Assembly: GCA_964454015.1 (NCBI GenBank)
Contig: CAYVQF010000029.1
Location: 1 to 64,000, forward strand
Direction: 5' to 3'
Length of the DNA: 64,000 nt
From: CAYVQF01 sp964454015
GTDB lineage: Bacteria; Myxococcota_A; Bradymonadia; UBA4248
The notes under the pieces are model-generated. The model was not told where the DNA came from, did no database searches, and was given only the letters and a program-made list of their open reading frames with translations. Position numbers and translations under genes: made by a program. The number at the start of each line of letters is the position of its first letter. Position 1 is the first letter of the stretch. Of this stretch, positions 41,888-50,720 are shown piece by piece.

Positions 41888-44290
41888 TCAGAGCCACTTG
41901 TCGGCTTCGAAATCGTAGGAGTAGGCGGCCTTCTGCCCTTTCTTGAGGGTGATGTTGCGGCTGACCCGTTGTTTCTTGGGCGGGAAGGAGATCTCGAGCT
42001 TGTGCTTGCCCGCCGGGACCTCCCGCGCGCTGATGGGGGTGTTGCCCAAACGCTCGCCGTTGAGATAGACCTGCGCCCAGGGGCGAGCGTTGACCGAGAG
42101 GCTCGCCGTGCCACCCGTGGCGGCGCTGCTCGAGGAGCTCGAGGCCTTGCGATGGCGCACGTCGAGGGTCTCCGATTCGGCTTCGAGGGTGACCCGGCGG
42201 CTGAAGCGCTGAAACGCGTCCGTGTCCGATGGCGTGACCACCACGTCCATGGCTTTGCCCAAGGTGAGGTCCTTGACCGTCATGGGGGTGGTGCCGCTCT
42301 GGCGCTGGCCGTCGATGGCGACGCGTGAGCCCGACGGGGAAGAGGTGATCACGAGCTGGCCGAACTTCTCCGGCGCCGTGGTGGCGCTGCCGTCCGTTGC
42401 GGGGTCGGTCTTGGTCGCGTCGGTAGCCGTGGCGCCGGGATCTGGATCTGGATCTGGATCTGGGTCGGGGTCGGGCATCGGATCGGGATCCGGGTCGGGG
42501 ACCGGGTCGGGATCGCGCGGTGGCGCGGTGGCGTCGCTCCCAGCGTCTGGGGTCTCGACCCCGCCTTGGTCTTTGGGGGGCGTGACCGCCGCCATGAGCG
42601 GCTTCAGCTCCTCGGTGATGGACTGGGATTGTTGCAAGAGGGTGCGTTCGATTTCCTTGGTCTCGTGCCCGTCGAGCTCGAAGCGCAGGCTGAGCTTGTC
42701 GCCGATGTGCGCCTCGTAAGCGACGATGGGCGTGGTCTTGGGGTGGGCCTGGCCGTTGATGAAGACCTTGGCTCCCGGCGGGTGCGAGGCGATGGTGACC
42801 AACGAGACGGGGGCGGTGTTCTCTTCGACCGTGGCCTCAGCGCTCGCCGCGGCCTTCTCACCGCGGGAGGAGAAGAGGACATAGGCCACGACGCCGCCCA
42901 CGGTGAGCAACAAGAGCAAGACGACGATGGCCGCGATGAGGACCAGGTTGCTCTGCTTGGGTTGCTGGCCGTACATGGCGGCCTGCATCTGGGCCATGGT
43001 GTTGGCCTGGCCATAAGGTCCCATGCCGGGCTGCATCATGCCAGGATGCATCATGCCGGGTTGCATCATGCCGGGCTGCATCATGCCAGGATGCATCATG
43101 CCGGGCTGCATCATGCCGGGCTGCATCATGCCAGGCTGCATCATGCCGGGCTGACTCTGGTTGTCGTAGCCGTGTTGGTCGAGGAAGGCACCGACCTGCG
43201 CCGCGTCCAGGGGGACCGTCTTGCCTGCCGGATCGTCGTCGTCGAGCCCGAGCTTGGCCTCCATGTCCTCGATGGAGAGCATCTGGGTCTTCTCTTCGGC
43301 GCCCGCCGTGTCGTCCTCCCCCTCGGCGCCGCCCGGGCTATAGTCAGGCAACTCGCCGGGGTAGCGGTTGTTGTAGCTGCTCAGGGCCTGGGCCCAGTAA
43401 TCCAAACGAGGATTGCCAGCGTCGGGCTGCTGGTAGAAGAAGCGGTTGACGTCCTGTTGGAGCTCGCCGCAATCGCTGTAGCGCTGCTCGCGGTCGCGGG
43501 AGAGCATCTTCATGACGATGCGGCCCAACTCCGAGGGGATCTTGTAGTCGATGTCACAGGGGTTGATGACGTCGGACTTGAGGATCTTCGACAGGATGTC
43601 GTAGTCGGAAGAGCCCGTGAAGAGGCGCTTGTTCGTGAGCATCTCCCAGGCGATGACGCCCAGACTGAACATGTCGCTGCGGCCATCGAGGGGTTTGCCC
43701 CGGGCCTGCTCGGGGGACATGTAGGCGCTCTTGCCCTTGACCACGCCACCGGCGGTCTTGGTGGCCCGACTCGCGGCTTTGGCGATACCAAAGTCCATGA
43801 GCTTGATCTCGCCCGAGAAGGTCACCATCACGTTGTGCGGCGTCACGTCCCGGTGGATGATGTTCAGCGGCGAGCCGTCGGCGGCGGTGCGCTTGTGGGC
43901 GTAGTCGAGGGCCTTGGCCACCTCCCCGATGATGAGGGCGACCTGGGTGTGGGTGAAGCGCTTGTTGCTCTTCTCGCACTGCTCATAGAGACGCTTGAGG
44001 TCTTGGCCGCGGATGAACTCCATGGCGATGTAACAGTCGCCATCGACCTCGTCCGAATCGAAGACCTTGACGATGTTCGGGTGGTCGAGCTGCGCGGCGA
44101 TGCGCGCCTCGTCCTTGAACATGGTCACAAAGCCCTCGTCCTCGCTGTAGGAGGGGAGGATGCGCTTGACGGCGACCTCGTGCTCACGACCGTCGGGGCC
44201 GATGGTTTTGGCGCGAAAGATTTCGGCCATACCTCCAACTGCCACGCACTCGAGCAGCAGATATTTGCCGAAAGGTTGGGGCGTTTCCAT
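41888..44290 (-). CDS. Ser/Thr kinase with PGMMQ repeats, transmembrane segment and three PEGA domains
   Basis: 800 residues. The kinase domain (about 8-280) has the Lys in VAVKRIL, the HRD motif in IIHRDVTPHNV, DFG in LMDFGIAKA and MSPEQARG. A linker contains eight PGMMQ/H repeats (about residues 380-425), then a transmembrane segment (VLIAAIVVLLLLLTVGGVVAYVLF, about 445). Outside lie three PEGA-type modules near 495, 640 and 735, the first two separated by an Asp-Pro repeat. Such kinases may sense the cell wall or sugars from outside. ATG 44290. ccmE follows after 9 bp. Confidence 0.9.
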   Translation of the reverse strand: METPQPFGKYLLLECVAVGGMAEIFRAKTIGPDGREHEVAVKRILPSYSEDEGFVTMFKDEARIAAQLDHPNIVKVFDSDEVDGDCYIAMEFIRGQDLKRLYEQCEKSNKRFTHTQVALIIGEVAKALDYAHKRTAADGSPLNIIHRDVTPHNVMVTFSGEIKLMDFGIAKAASRATKTAGGVVKGKSAYMSPEQARGKPLDGRSDMFSLGVIAWEMLTNKRLFTGSSDYDILSKILKSDVINPCDIDYKIPSELGRIVMKMLSRDREQRYSDCGELQQDVNRFFYQQPDAGNPRLDYWAQALSSYNNRYPGELPDYSPGGAEGEDDTAGAEEKTQMLSIEDMEAKLGLDDDDPAGKTVPLDAAQVGAFLDQHGYDNQSQPGMMQPGMMQPGMMQPGMMHPGMMQPGMMQPGMMHPGMMQPGMGPYGQANTMAQMQAAMYGQQPKQSNLVLIAAIVVLLLLLTVGGVVAYVLFSSRGEKAAASAEATVEENTAPVSLVTIASHPPGAKVFINGQAHPKTTPIVAYEAHIGDKLSLRFELDGHETKEIERTLLQQSQSITEELKPLMAAVTPPKDQGGVETPDAGSDATAPPRDPDPVPDPDPDPMPDPDPDPDPDPDPGATATDATKTDPATDGSATTAPEKFGQLVITSSPSGSRVAIDGQRQSGTTPMTVKDLTLGKAMDVVVTPSDTDAFQRFSRRVTLEAESETLDVRHRKASSSSSSAATGGTASLSVNARPWAQVYLNGERLGNTPISAREVPAGKHKLEISFPPKKQRVSRNITLKKGQKAAYSYDFEADKWL
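43020..43155 (-). repeat. 15-bp tandem repeat coding for PGMMQ/PGMMH
   Basis: About eight units of GGGCTGCATCATGCC (+ strand), with some CAGGATGCATCATGCC forms, make Pro-Gly-Met-Met-Gln/His repeats in the kinase linker. Methionine-rich linkers can bind copper or be oxidised; that is speculative here. Confidence 0.85.
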
Positions 44291-44448
44291 GACTTAATCA
44301 GACTCCCTTTGGGGACACTTCTCATCACGCAGCGCAAAAAGGCGCAGGGCACGACGACGGCAGCAAGCTAGCATATCGTCGCTGCCGTGGCTATGCCGCG
44401 CTGGGAAAGCTGGGGGCTTGGTTTTCCACGTGCCATGGGCGCTCGCTC

Positions 44449-45789
44449 TCAGGCTGGTATGTCTTCGAGACGCAGATCGAGCACTTCGAGGATGGCCGGC
44501 AAAAAGTCCGTGCGCGGGCCGATGGTGCGCAGATTCCCATAATGCCCGACGGCGACCCGGTGGACGAAGACGATCTCCACCGGTGGCTGGAAGCTGTGCA
44601 TCTTGCGCAGCGCCAGGGGGATCTCCTTGATGATGTCTTCGTGGATACGGGCTTGGCCGTAGTCGAAGGGGCGCGCGTGCAGGTGCGGGTGGAGGATGAT
44701 GTCGCGGAAGGTCTTGTAAAAGGACGCCTCGACGGGCGGGGCTTTGGGGTTGCGGCCGCCGATGGCCAGCATCGCCCGATCCAGACCCTCGTAGTCTTCC
44801 ACCAAGGCCGTGCGCAGCACGGCGCGGATGTGCTCGACCGTCGCCTCCGACAGGGTCTTGACGCAGCCAAAGTCGTAGAGCACCACCGAGCCGTCCGGCC
44901 TAAAAGCAAAATTCGCCGGGTTGGGATCGGCGTGCACCGCCCGCAGGTCGAAGACCTGATCCAAGACCATGCGGTAGAGGGTGTGCCCAATGCGATCACG
45001 GGCCTCCTGGCTGTAGCCCTGTCGCTGCACCTCTTGCAGGGAGTCACCAGGGACGTAGGTCAAGGTGAGCACCCGCTTGGCCGACCGCTCGCCCACCACC
45101 TCCGGCAGGTGCAGGTCCGGGTCCTTGGCGTGAAAGTCACGGAAAATGCGCACGTTCTCCGCTTCGTTCGTGTAGTCCAGCTCTTCGTCCAGGCGCGCCT
45201 TGATCTCCGCAAAGAGGGCGTTGGTCGCCTGGCGGTCCAGCCGCAACAATCCGCCCGCGCGGAGGGCCATCTTGAGGTGCGCCAAATCGGCGCCCACGCT
45301 CTGATCCACCTTGGGATACTGCACCTTGACCACCACCTCGCGACCGTCGTCGACCCGGGCGCGGTGTACTTGGCCGATGGACGCCGACGCGAAGGGCTGG
45401 GTCTCGAAGTGGGCAAAGAGGCGCTCCGGTGGTGCGCCGAGCTCAGCCTCGATGACCTCGGCGATGACCTCGTAGGAGACCGGCGGGGCGCTGTTCTGTA
45501 ACACCGCCAGCGCCTCGGCCAACTCCTTGGGGAGGATGTCCGCGCCCACCGAGGCCATCTGCCCGATCTTCATGGCCGCGCCCTTGAGCTCACCCAAGGT
45601 GCGGGCGATGCGCGCTCCGATCTCGTGATGCGCCTCGGCCTGGCTCCGCTCGCGCTGCGCCTTGTCCTCGAAGACGCCTTTGAGGCGGGCGCTCGCATAA
45701 CGCCCCGCCACGGCCGCCGTCATCCCGGCCAGGCGCAAGAAGCGCTGCCCCTTGCCCACGGGACCTCTGTCATTGCCGTCGTCAGCCAT
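44449..45789 (-). CDS. ABC1/UbiB-family atypical kinase (AarF-like)
   Basis: 446 residues. The family marks are LGELKGAAMKIGQMAS (KxGQ motif), a glycine/alanine-rich loop ASASIGQVHRARV, VVVKVQYPKV, VHADPNPANFAF (catalytic loop) and VLYDFGCVK (DFG). ABC1 proteins act as ATPases or kinases in ubiquinone and lipid homeostasis; it is not itself the ubiB of the ubi operon as far as I can tell. GAGGAGGAGC lies just before ATG 45789. 158 bp separate it from the PEGA kinase. Confidence 0.9.
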   Translation of the reverse strand: MADDGNDRGPVGKGQRFLRLAGMTAAVAGRYASARLKGVFEDKAQRERSQAEAHHEIGARIARTLGELKGAAMKIGQMASVGADILPKELAEALAVLQNSAPPVSYEVIAEVIEAELGAPPERLFAHFETQPFASASIGQVHRARVDDGREVVVKVQYPKVDQSVGADLAHLKMALRAGGLLRLDRQATNALFAEIKARLDEELDYTNEAENVRIFRDFHAKDPDLHLPEVVGERSAKRVLTLTYVPGDSLQEVQRQGYSQEARDRIGHTLYRMVLDQVFDLRAVHADPNPANFAFRPDGSVVLYDFGCVKTLSEATVEHIRAVLRTALVEDYEGLDRAMLAIGGRNPKAPPVEASFYKTFRDIILHPHLHARPFDYGQARIHEDIIKEIPLALRKMHSFQPPVEIVFVHRVAVGHYGNLRTIGPRTDFLPAILEVLDLRLEDIPA

Positions 45790-45881
45790 GCTCCTCCTCG
45801 GGCCTACCCCCCAAACGCGCACCCTCATAGTGCTAAGGCGCTTTGGCCGGCTACACAAGCGGCACCGCCACCGGAGCGCCC

Positions 45882-47195
45882 CTAGGCCAGCGCCGGCGCG
45901 TCGCCGTCAGGGCCCCCGCGGCGGAGGCGGCGCATGAGATACAGCAACAGCACCAAACCCGGGAGGGCGGCGACGGTGGTGAAGGCAAAGAAGCCCATCC
46001 AGGAGATCTGCTGCGCCAGCCACCCTCCAGGCGAGGCCAAGACCGTGCGCCCCACGGACGAGAGCGACGACAGGAGGGCGTATTGGGTCGCCGTGTGCTG
46101 CACGCTGCACAAACCCGAGAGGAAGGCCACGAAGGCCGCCGTCCCCATGCCGCTGGCCACGTTCTCCACGGCGATGGTCAGGGTCAGCGCCCCCAGGTCG
46201 TGCCCGGCCCAGGCCAAGAACACGAACATCAGGTTCGACACCATCTGCAGCACCCCGCACACCAAGAGGCTCGGGATCACGCTCATCCGCGACACCAAGA
46301 CCCCGCCCACCAAGCCGCCGATGATGGTGGCCACCAGGCCAAAGACCTTGGACACGCCGGCGATCTCCGGCTTGGAGAAGCCGATGTCGAGATAGAAGGG
46401 CATGGCCATCACCCCAGCCAAGGCGTCGCCGACTTTGTACAAGGCGATGAAGGCCAGGATCCACAACCACGCCGGTTTCTTGATGAAGTCGGCGAAAGGC
46501 GCGATCAGGGCGCGCTCGATCCAGCCCCGCACCCCCTGCTCGCCGCCCCGGGGCGGCCGCCGCTCGATGGGCTCGGGGCACAACAGCACCGTCACGCTCC
46601 CCACGGCGATGGCCACCGCCATGAGCATATAGACCACGGGCCACGAAATGACCGACGCCAGCATCAAGGAGCCAGCGCCCGCAAAGAGCATCCCCAGGCG
46701 ATAACCCAAGACCACCATGGCCGCGCCGGCCCCCTGCTGCCGCTCCTCCAGGAGCTCCACCCTGAAGGCGTCGATGACGATGTCTTGGGTCGCCGAACAG
46801 AAGGCGATGAGCACCGCAAAAAAGGCCGTGAGACCCGGCGTCGAGGCCGGCTGGCTCAGACCCAGGCCGACGATGGCCGCCATCAGCGCCGCTTGGGTCA
46901 CCAAGGCCCACGAACGCCGCCGCCCCAGGCGCCGGTCCAACCAGGGAATGGGCAGGTGGTCCACCAGGGGCGCCCACAGAAACTTCAGCGAGTAGGGGAT
47001 GCCTACCAGGGCAAAGGCCCCGATGGCCGCCAAGCTGACGTTGGCTTCCGTGAGCCAGGCCGCCAGCGTCGAGGCCGTAAGCAACAGCGGCAAGCCGCTG
47101 GAGAAGCCCAAAAAGAGGATGGCCAATACCCGCGGTTGCAGATAAACGGCGAGGCTTCGGGTCCACCCGGGGGTGCGTGGGGTTGGGTCGGCCAT
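45882..47195 (-). CDS. ampG: AmpG-family muropeptide/MFS permease
   Basis: 437 residues with about 12 transmembrane segments. The AmpG pattern is clear: FLGFSSGLPLLLTASTLAAWL, KFLWAPLVDHL, DRRLGRRRSWAL, FCSATQDIVIDAFRVELL, GDALAGVMAMPFYLDIGFS and the late GMGTAAFVAFLSGLC. It imports anhydro-muropeptides for cell-wall recycling. AAGGAGG lies 7 nt before ATG 47195. hcp ends 137 bp upstream; the gap contains a GC hairpin but no U tract. Confidence 0.88.
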   Translation of the reverse strand: MADPTPRTPGWTRSLAVYLQPRVLAILFLGFSSGLPLLLTASTLAAWLTEANVSLAAIGAFALVGIPYSLKFLWAPLVDHLPIPWLDRRLGRRRSWALVTQAALMAAIVGLGLSQPASTPGLTAFFAVLIAFCSATQDIVIDAFRVELLEERQQGAGAAMVVLGYRLGMLFAGAGSLMLASVISWPVVYMLMAVAIAVGSVTVLLCPEPIERRPPRGGEQGVRGWIERALIAPFADFIKKPAWLWILAFIALYKVGDALAGVMAMPFYLDIGFSKPEIAGVSKVFGLVATIIGGLVGGVLVSRMSVIPSLLVCGVLQMVSNLMFVFLAWAGHDLGALTLTIAVENVASGMGTAAFVAFLSGLCSVQHTATQYALLSSLSSVGRTVLASPGGWLAQQISWMGFFAFTTVAALPGLVLLLYLMRRLRRGGPDGDAPALA

Positions 47196-47332
47196 GAACG
47201 CCCTCCTTGGCGTGCGCAACGTGCGCGGCCGGCCGTGACGCTGCTGGCGGCGGTTTCGCCGCCGCCCTCAGCTCACAAGGGGCCAGCCAAAGCCATCTTG
47301 CCCGAGCTTGGCCAACCCGACAAGATTGGGAC

Positions 47333-48973
47333 TCAACCCAGGATCGCCTGCAGATCCGCTTCGGGCGTGCTGATGGGCTTGATGGCGAAGTTCTCCACCA
47401 AGACGTCCAGCACCGCGGGCGTCACGAAGGCCGGCAGGGTCGGCCCCAGGCGGATGTTCTTGATACCCAAGTGCAGCAGGGTCAACAAAATCGCCACGGC
47501 CTTCTGCTCGTACCAGGACAGGACCATGGACAAGGGCAGCTCGTTCACGCCCGTGTCAAAGGCCTTGGCCAAGGCCACGGCGACCTGGATGGCCGAGTAG
47601 GCGTCGTTGCACTGCCCCATGTCGAGCAAGCGCGGGATGCCGCCGATGTCGCCAAAGTCCAGCTTGTTGAAACGATACTTGCCACAGGCCAAGGTCAACA
47701 ACACGCAATCCTGCGGCACGGCCTGGGCAAAATCCGTGTAGTAGTTGCGGCCCGGCTTGGCGCCGTCGCAGCCGCCCACCAGGAAGAAGTGGCGGATGGC
47801 ACCCCCCTTGACCGCCTCGATGACCTTGTCCGCCACGCTCATCACCGCGTTGTGGCCAAAGCCAACGGTGATCCAATGGGCCGGTGCATCTTCCGTGAAC
47901 CCCTCAGCCTGCAACGCCGCCTCGATTACCGGGCCAAATTGGTGATCCGTGACGTGCTCCACCCCGGGCCAAGCCACCAGCCCCGTGGTGAAAATGCGCG
48001 CCTGGTAAGCCTCACGTGGCTCCTGGATGCAGTTGGTGGTCATCAAAATGGACCCGGGGAAGGCCTCGAACTCTTTGCGCTGATCCTGCCAGGCGCCGCC
48101 ATAGTTCCCCACCAAGTGCGGGTACTTCTTCAGCCCAGGATAGGCCAGGGCCGGCAACATCTCGCCGTGGGTGTAAATGTTCACGCCCTTGCCTGCGGTC
48201 TGCTCCAGCAGCTTCTCCAGGTCCAAGAGATCGTGGCCCGAGACCAAGATCGCTTTGCCCTTGACCGGCGTCACCCGCACCTGGGTCGGCTCGGGGTGCC
48301 CATAGGTGCCCGTGTTGGCGCCGTCGAGGAGGGCCATCACCTCCAGGTTCAAGGCACCCACGGCCAAAGCCTGGGCCACCAAGTCACCCAGAGGTTGCGG
48401 CGCCGCCAAAGCGGCCAGGTGCTGGTGGAAGCCCGCAAAGACCGCCTCGGAAGACTTGCCCAAGACCAAGGCGTGATCGGCGTAAGCCGCGGCCCCCTTG
48501 AGGCCATAGGTCACCAGCTCCTCCAAGCCGACGATGTCAACGCCTTGCGCCTGCTGCCGCTTGACGATCTCCAACACCTCCGCCTCGACCAAGCGCGCCG
48601 CCGTGCCCTGCGCCGGCACCCACTGCGCCACCTCGCCGAAGCTCACCGCCGCCTGACCCGCCGCGGCACAAGCCGCCTCATAGGCCGCTTTGGCCCGATC
48701 CCGCAGGGCCAACGCCGCATCCAGCATGGCCTCGATCCGCGCCTCGTCGAAGTTCACATTGGTCACCGTGGTGAACAACGCCTCGATCACGAAACGATCG
48801 ACCTCGGCGTCGCGCACGCCCAAGGCCCGACCCGCGTGGGCATAAACGGCGATCCCCTTGGTGGCGCGCAACAACAAGTCCTGCATCCCCGACGTCTCGC
48901 CCGTCTTGCCACACACACCGCGCTTGGTGCAACCCGTGCCTTTCGCCGTCTGCTCACATTGGTAACAAAACAT
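47333..48973 (-). CDS. hcp: Hybrid cluster protein (hydroxylamine reductase), class I
   Basis: 546 residues. The N-terminal cysteine set MFCYQCEQTA...C...C (C3, C6, C15, C21) is the class I C-X2-C-X8-C-X5-C type of anaerobes. Also seen are the HDLLDLEKLLEQT stretch, TTNCIQEP and the late LACGKYRFN segment with the hybrid-cluster Cys. Hcp is a nitric-oxide reductase and S-nitrosylase. AAGGAGG lies 7 nt before ATG 48973. A palindrome overlaps its -10. It is separated from ferredoxin/cupin by 34 kb. Confidence 0.95.
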   Translation of the reverse strand: MFCYQCEQTAKGTGCTKRGVCGKTGETSGMQDLLLRATKGIAVYAHAGRALGVRDAEVDRFVIEALFTTVTNVNFDEARIEAMLDAALALRDRAKAAYEAACAAAGQAAVSFGEVAQWVPAQGTAARLVEAEVLEIVKRQQAQGVDIVGLEELVTYGLKGAAAYADHALVLGKSSEAVFAGFHQHLAALAAPQPLGDLVAQALAVGALNLEVMALLDGANTGTYGHPEPTQVRVTPVKGKAILVSGHDLLDLEKLLEQTAGKGVNIYTHGEMLPALAYPGLKKYPHLVGNYGGAWQDQRKEFEAFPGSILMTTNCIQEPREAYQARIFTTGLVAWPGVEHVTDHQFGPVIEAALQAEGFTEDAPAHWITVGFGHNAVMSVADKVIEAVKGGAIRHFFLVGGCDGAKPGRNYYTDFAQAVPQDCVLLTLACGKYRFNKLDFGDIGGIPRLLDMGQCNDAYSAIQVAVALAKAFDTGVNELPLSMVLSWYEQKAVAILLTLLHLGIKNIRLGPTLPAFVTPAVLDVLVENFAIKPISTPEADLQAILG

Positions 48974-49011
48974 CCCGTACCTCCTTGAAGTGGGCCCTAG
49001 CCCTGAAAAGT

Positions 49012-49046
49012 GGTATCTGGATACCTAAATGCCGGATCCCTGTCAA
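49012..49046 (-). promoter_or_regulatory. hcp promoter with palindromic operator over the -10
   Basis: On the minus strand TTGACA (49046-49041) is followed by 17 bp and TATCCA (49023-49018). A perfect palindrome GGTATC-TG-GATACC (49012-49025 on the + strand) covers the -10. It would leave about 35 nt of leader before ATG 48973. A repressor, perhaps of the Rrf2/NsrR type that responds to NO or iron-sulfur status, could bind there; which one is inference. Confidence 0.5.
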
Positions 49047-49188
49047 GCCTTTGCCGTTGAAAAAGACATCGCCCTTGAGACAGCCACTGCGCGTCACTCC
49101 TTTTGCCTGGATCCACGTCCATTCATAGCAGCGCCGCTCCGCCATGGGAAGCGTCCCGGCCACCGTCTTCAGCCACGGCCCGGTGCGC

Positions 49189-50709
49189 TCAGCGGGTGTA
49201 GACCAGCGCGCCGTTGACCACCACGGCCAGGCATTGCGCGTCCAAAATCTCTGCGGCCGGGCACCGGGCGAGGTCGCGATCCCAGACGGCAAAATCGGCG
49301 AGGGCGCCCGGCGCCAAGCGCCCCAGATCGTCGTCCCCGGCCAAGGCCGCGGCGTCGGCCGTCATGGCCGCCAGGGCCGTCTGGCGCTCCAGACACTCCA
49401 CCTCGCCGGGGAGCACGGGCCCACCGGCCCGCCCCTGGCGGGTGCAGGCGGCGAAGAGGGTGCGGCGCGGGTCGAGGGAGGCGATGGGGAAATCCGTGCC
49501 CAAGCCCATGGGGATGCCCGCGGCGCGCAAGCTCGCCCAGCGGTAGGCCCCCTCTATGCCCGGGGCGAGCACCCCTTGGGCCCAGGGCAGGTCGTCCACG
49601 GCGTGCTGCGGCTGGACGCTGACGTGGGCCACTTGGGCCAGCGCCGGGAGCAGCGCGTCTGGGATGACCTGGGCGTGCTCCACGCGCCAGCGTTGCGCCG
49701 CGCGCACCCCGAGGCGGGCGAAGTCGGCGAGGGTCTGGGCCAGAGCCTGGTCGCCGATGGCGTGCACCGCCATCTGGACGCCGGCGTGGTGCGCCAGCGC
49801 GTAGAGGGCTCGGCGCTGGGGGGGGGCGGTGGGCTCGACGCCCGTGGATCCATCAGGATAAGGCCAGGAGAGCTTGGCACCTTGGGAACCGAGGGCGCCA
49901 TCGGCGAAGGCTTTGTAACCGCAGGGGCGGCAGTGATGCCACCATGGCGTGGGCTCGGGGAGGGGGCTGGGCTCGATGAGGTAGGCGCGGACCCGGATGG
50001 GCAGAGCGGCGAGTGATTGTAGGAGGTGGGCCTCGGTGGCCATGTCGTGGACGCAGGTCACGCCCAAGGCGAGGTATTGCGCCGCCGTGTCTTGGGCGAT
50101 GGCCAGGCTCTGGGTGGGGCTGGGGCGCGGCAGCAGGGCCTGGATGGGGGCCATGGCGGCGTCGAGGAGGAGGCCGCTGGGGGTGCCGTCGGGGTCGCGG
50201 AGGATGGCGCCGCCTGGGGGAGCGGGGCACTGGGCGTTGAGGCCGGCGGCGGCGAGGGCGGCGCTGTTGGCCCACAGGGCGTGGGCGTCGCCGCGGATGA
50301 GGGCCACGGGGTGGTGCGGGGTGTGGGCGTCGAGGAGGTGCTTGGTGGGCGGGAGGGGGCTGCCGTCGCTGGCGAAACCGCAGGGGCTGAGCCAACCTTG
50401 GCCGACGATCCAGGTGCCGGGTGCCTGGGCGGCGGCGGCTTGGCTGAGGCGTTCTTGGATGTGCGTCAGGGGCGCGTCGGGGGCCAGGGTGAGGGTGTGG
50501 GGGTGGGCGCCGAGCTGGGTGAGGTGGGTGTGGGCGTCGACGAAGGCGGGGAAGGCGTAGCCCTCGGGGAGGCGCTGGGCGTGGCTGCTCTTGGTGGCGA
50601 AGGTGGTGAAGCGCCACTGGCCGTGGGTGTCGGCCTGGGCGCCCCAGGTGCGCACGTCGGGGTGGCCGTAGAGGCGGGGTCCGGTCCAGCCGGGGGCGGG
50701 TGAATTCAA
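49189..50709 (-). CDS. Amidohydrolase, YtcJ-like (amidohydrolase family 3)
   Basis: About 506 residues. The amidohydrolase-3 marks are FPAFVDAHTHLTQLG, LGVTCVHDM, GYKAFADGALGSQGA, MAVHAIGDQAL, RVEHAQV and GLGTDFPIASLDP. YtcJ relatives hydrolyse N-substituted or amide substrates; the natural one is unknown. I propose TTG 50709 because GAGGG lies 7 nt upstream, right after the previous stop; there is no good ATG without running into the other gene. Confidence in the family is high, in the start low. Confidence 0.8.
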   Translation of the reverse strand: MNSPAPGWTGPRLYGHPDVRTWGAQADTHGQWRFTTFATKSSHAQRLPEGYAFPAFVDAHTHLTQLGAHPHTLTLAPDAPLTHIQERLSQAAAAQAPGTWIVGQGWLSPCGFASDGSPLPPTKHLLDAHTPHHPVALIRGDAHALWANSAALAAAGLNAQCPAPPGGAILRDPDGTPSGLLLDAAMAPIQALLPRPSPTQSLAIAQDTAAQYLALGVTCVHDMATEAHLLQSLAALPIRVRAYLIEPSPLPEPTPWWHHCRPCGYKAFADGALGSQGAKLSWPYPDGSTGVEPTAPPQRRALYALAHHAGVQMAVHAIGDQALAQTLADFARLGVRAAQRWRVEHAQVIPDALLPALAQVAHVSVQPQHAVDDLPWAQGVLAPGIEGAYRWASLRAAGIPMGLGTDFPIASLDPRRTLFAACTRQGRAGGPVLPGEVECLERQTALAAMTADAAALAGDDDLGRLAPGALADFAVWDRDLARCPAAEILDAQCLAVVVNGALVYTR

Positions 50710-50720
50710 GGTGGCCCTCG

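Noticed and set aside
47246..47263. GGCGGCG-GTTT-CGCCGCC hairpin between hcp and ampG
   Set aside because: The stem is stable but no U tract follows on the minus strand, so terminator function is not supported.
45843..47600. A 585-residue + strand frame, rich in His, Gln and Arg
   Set aside because: It is the antisense shadow of ampG and the end of hcp.
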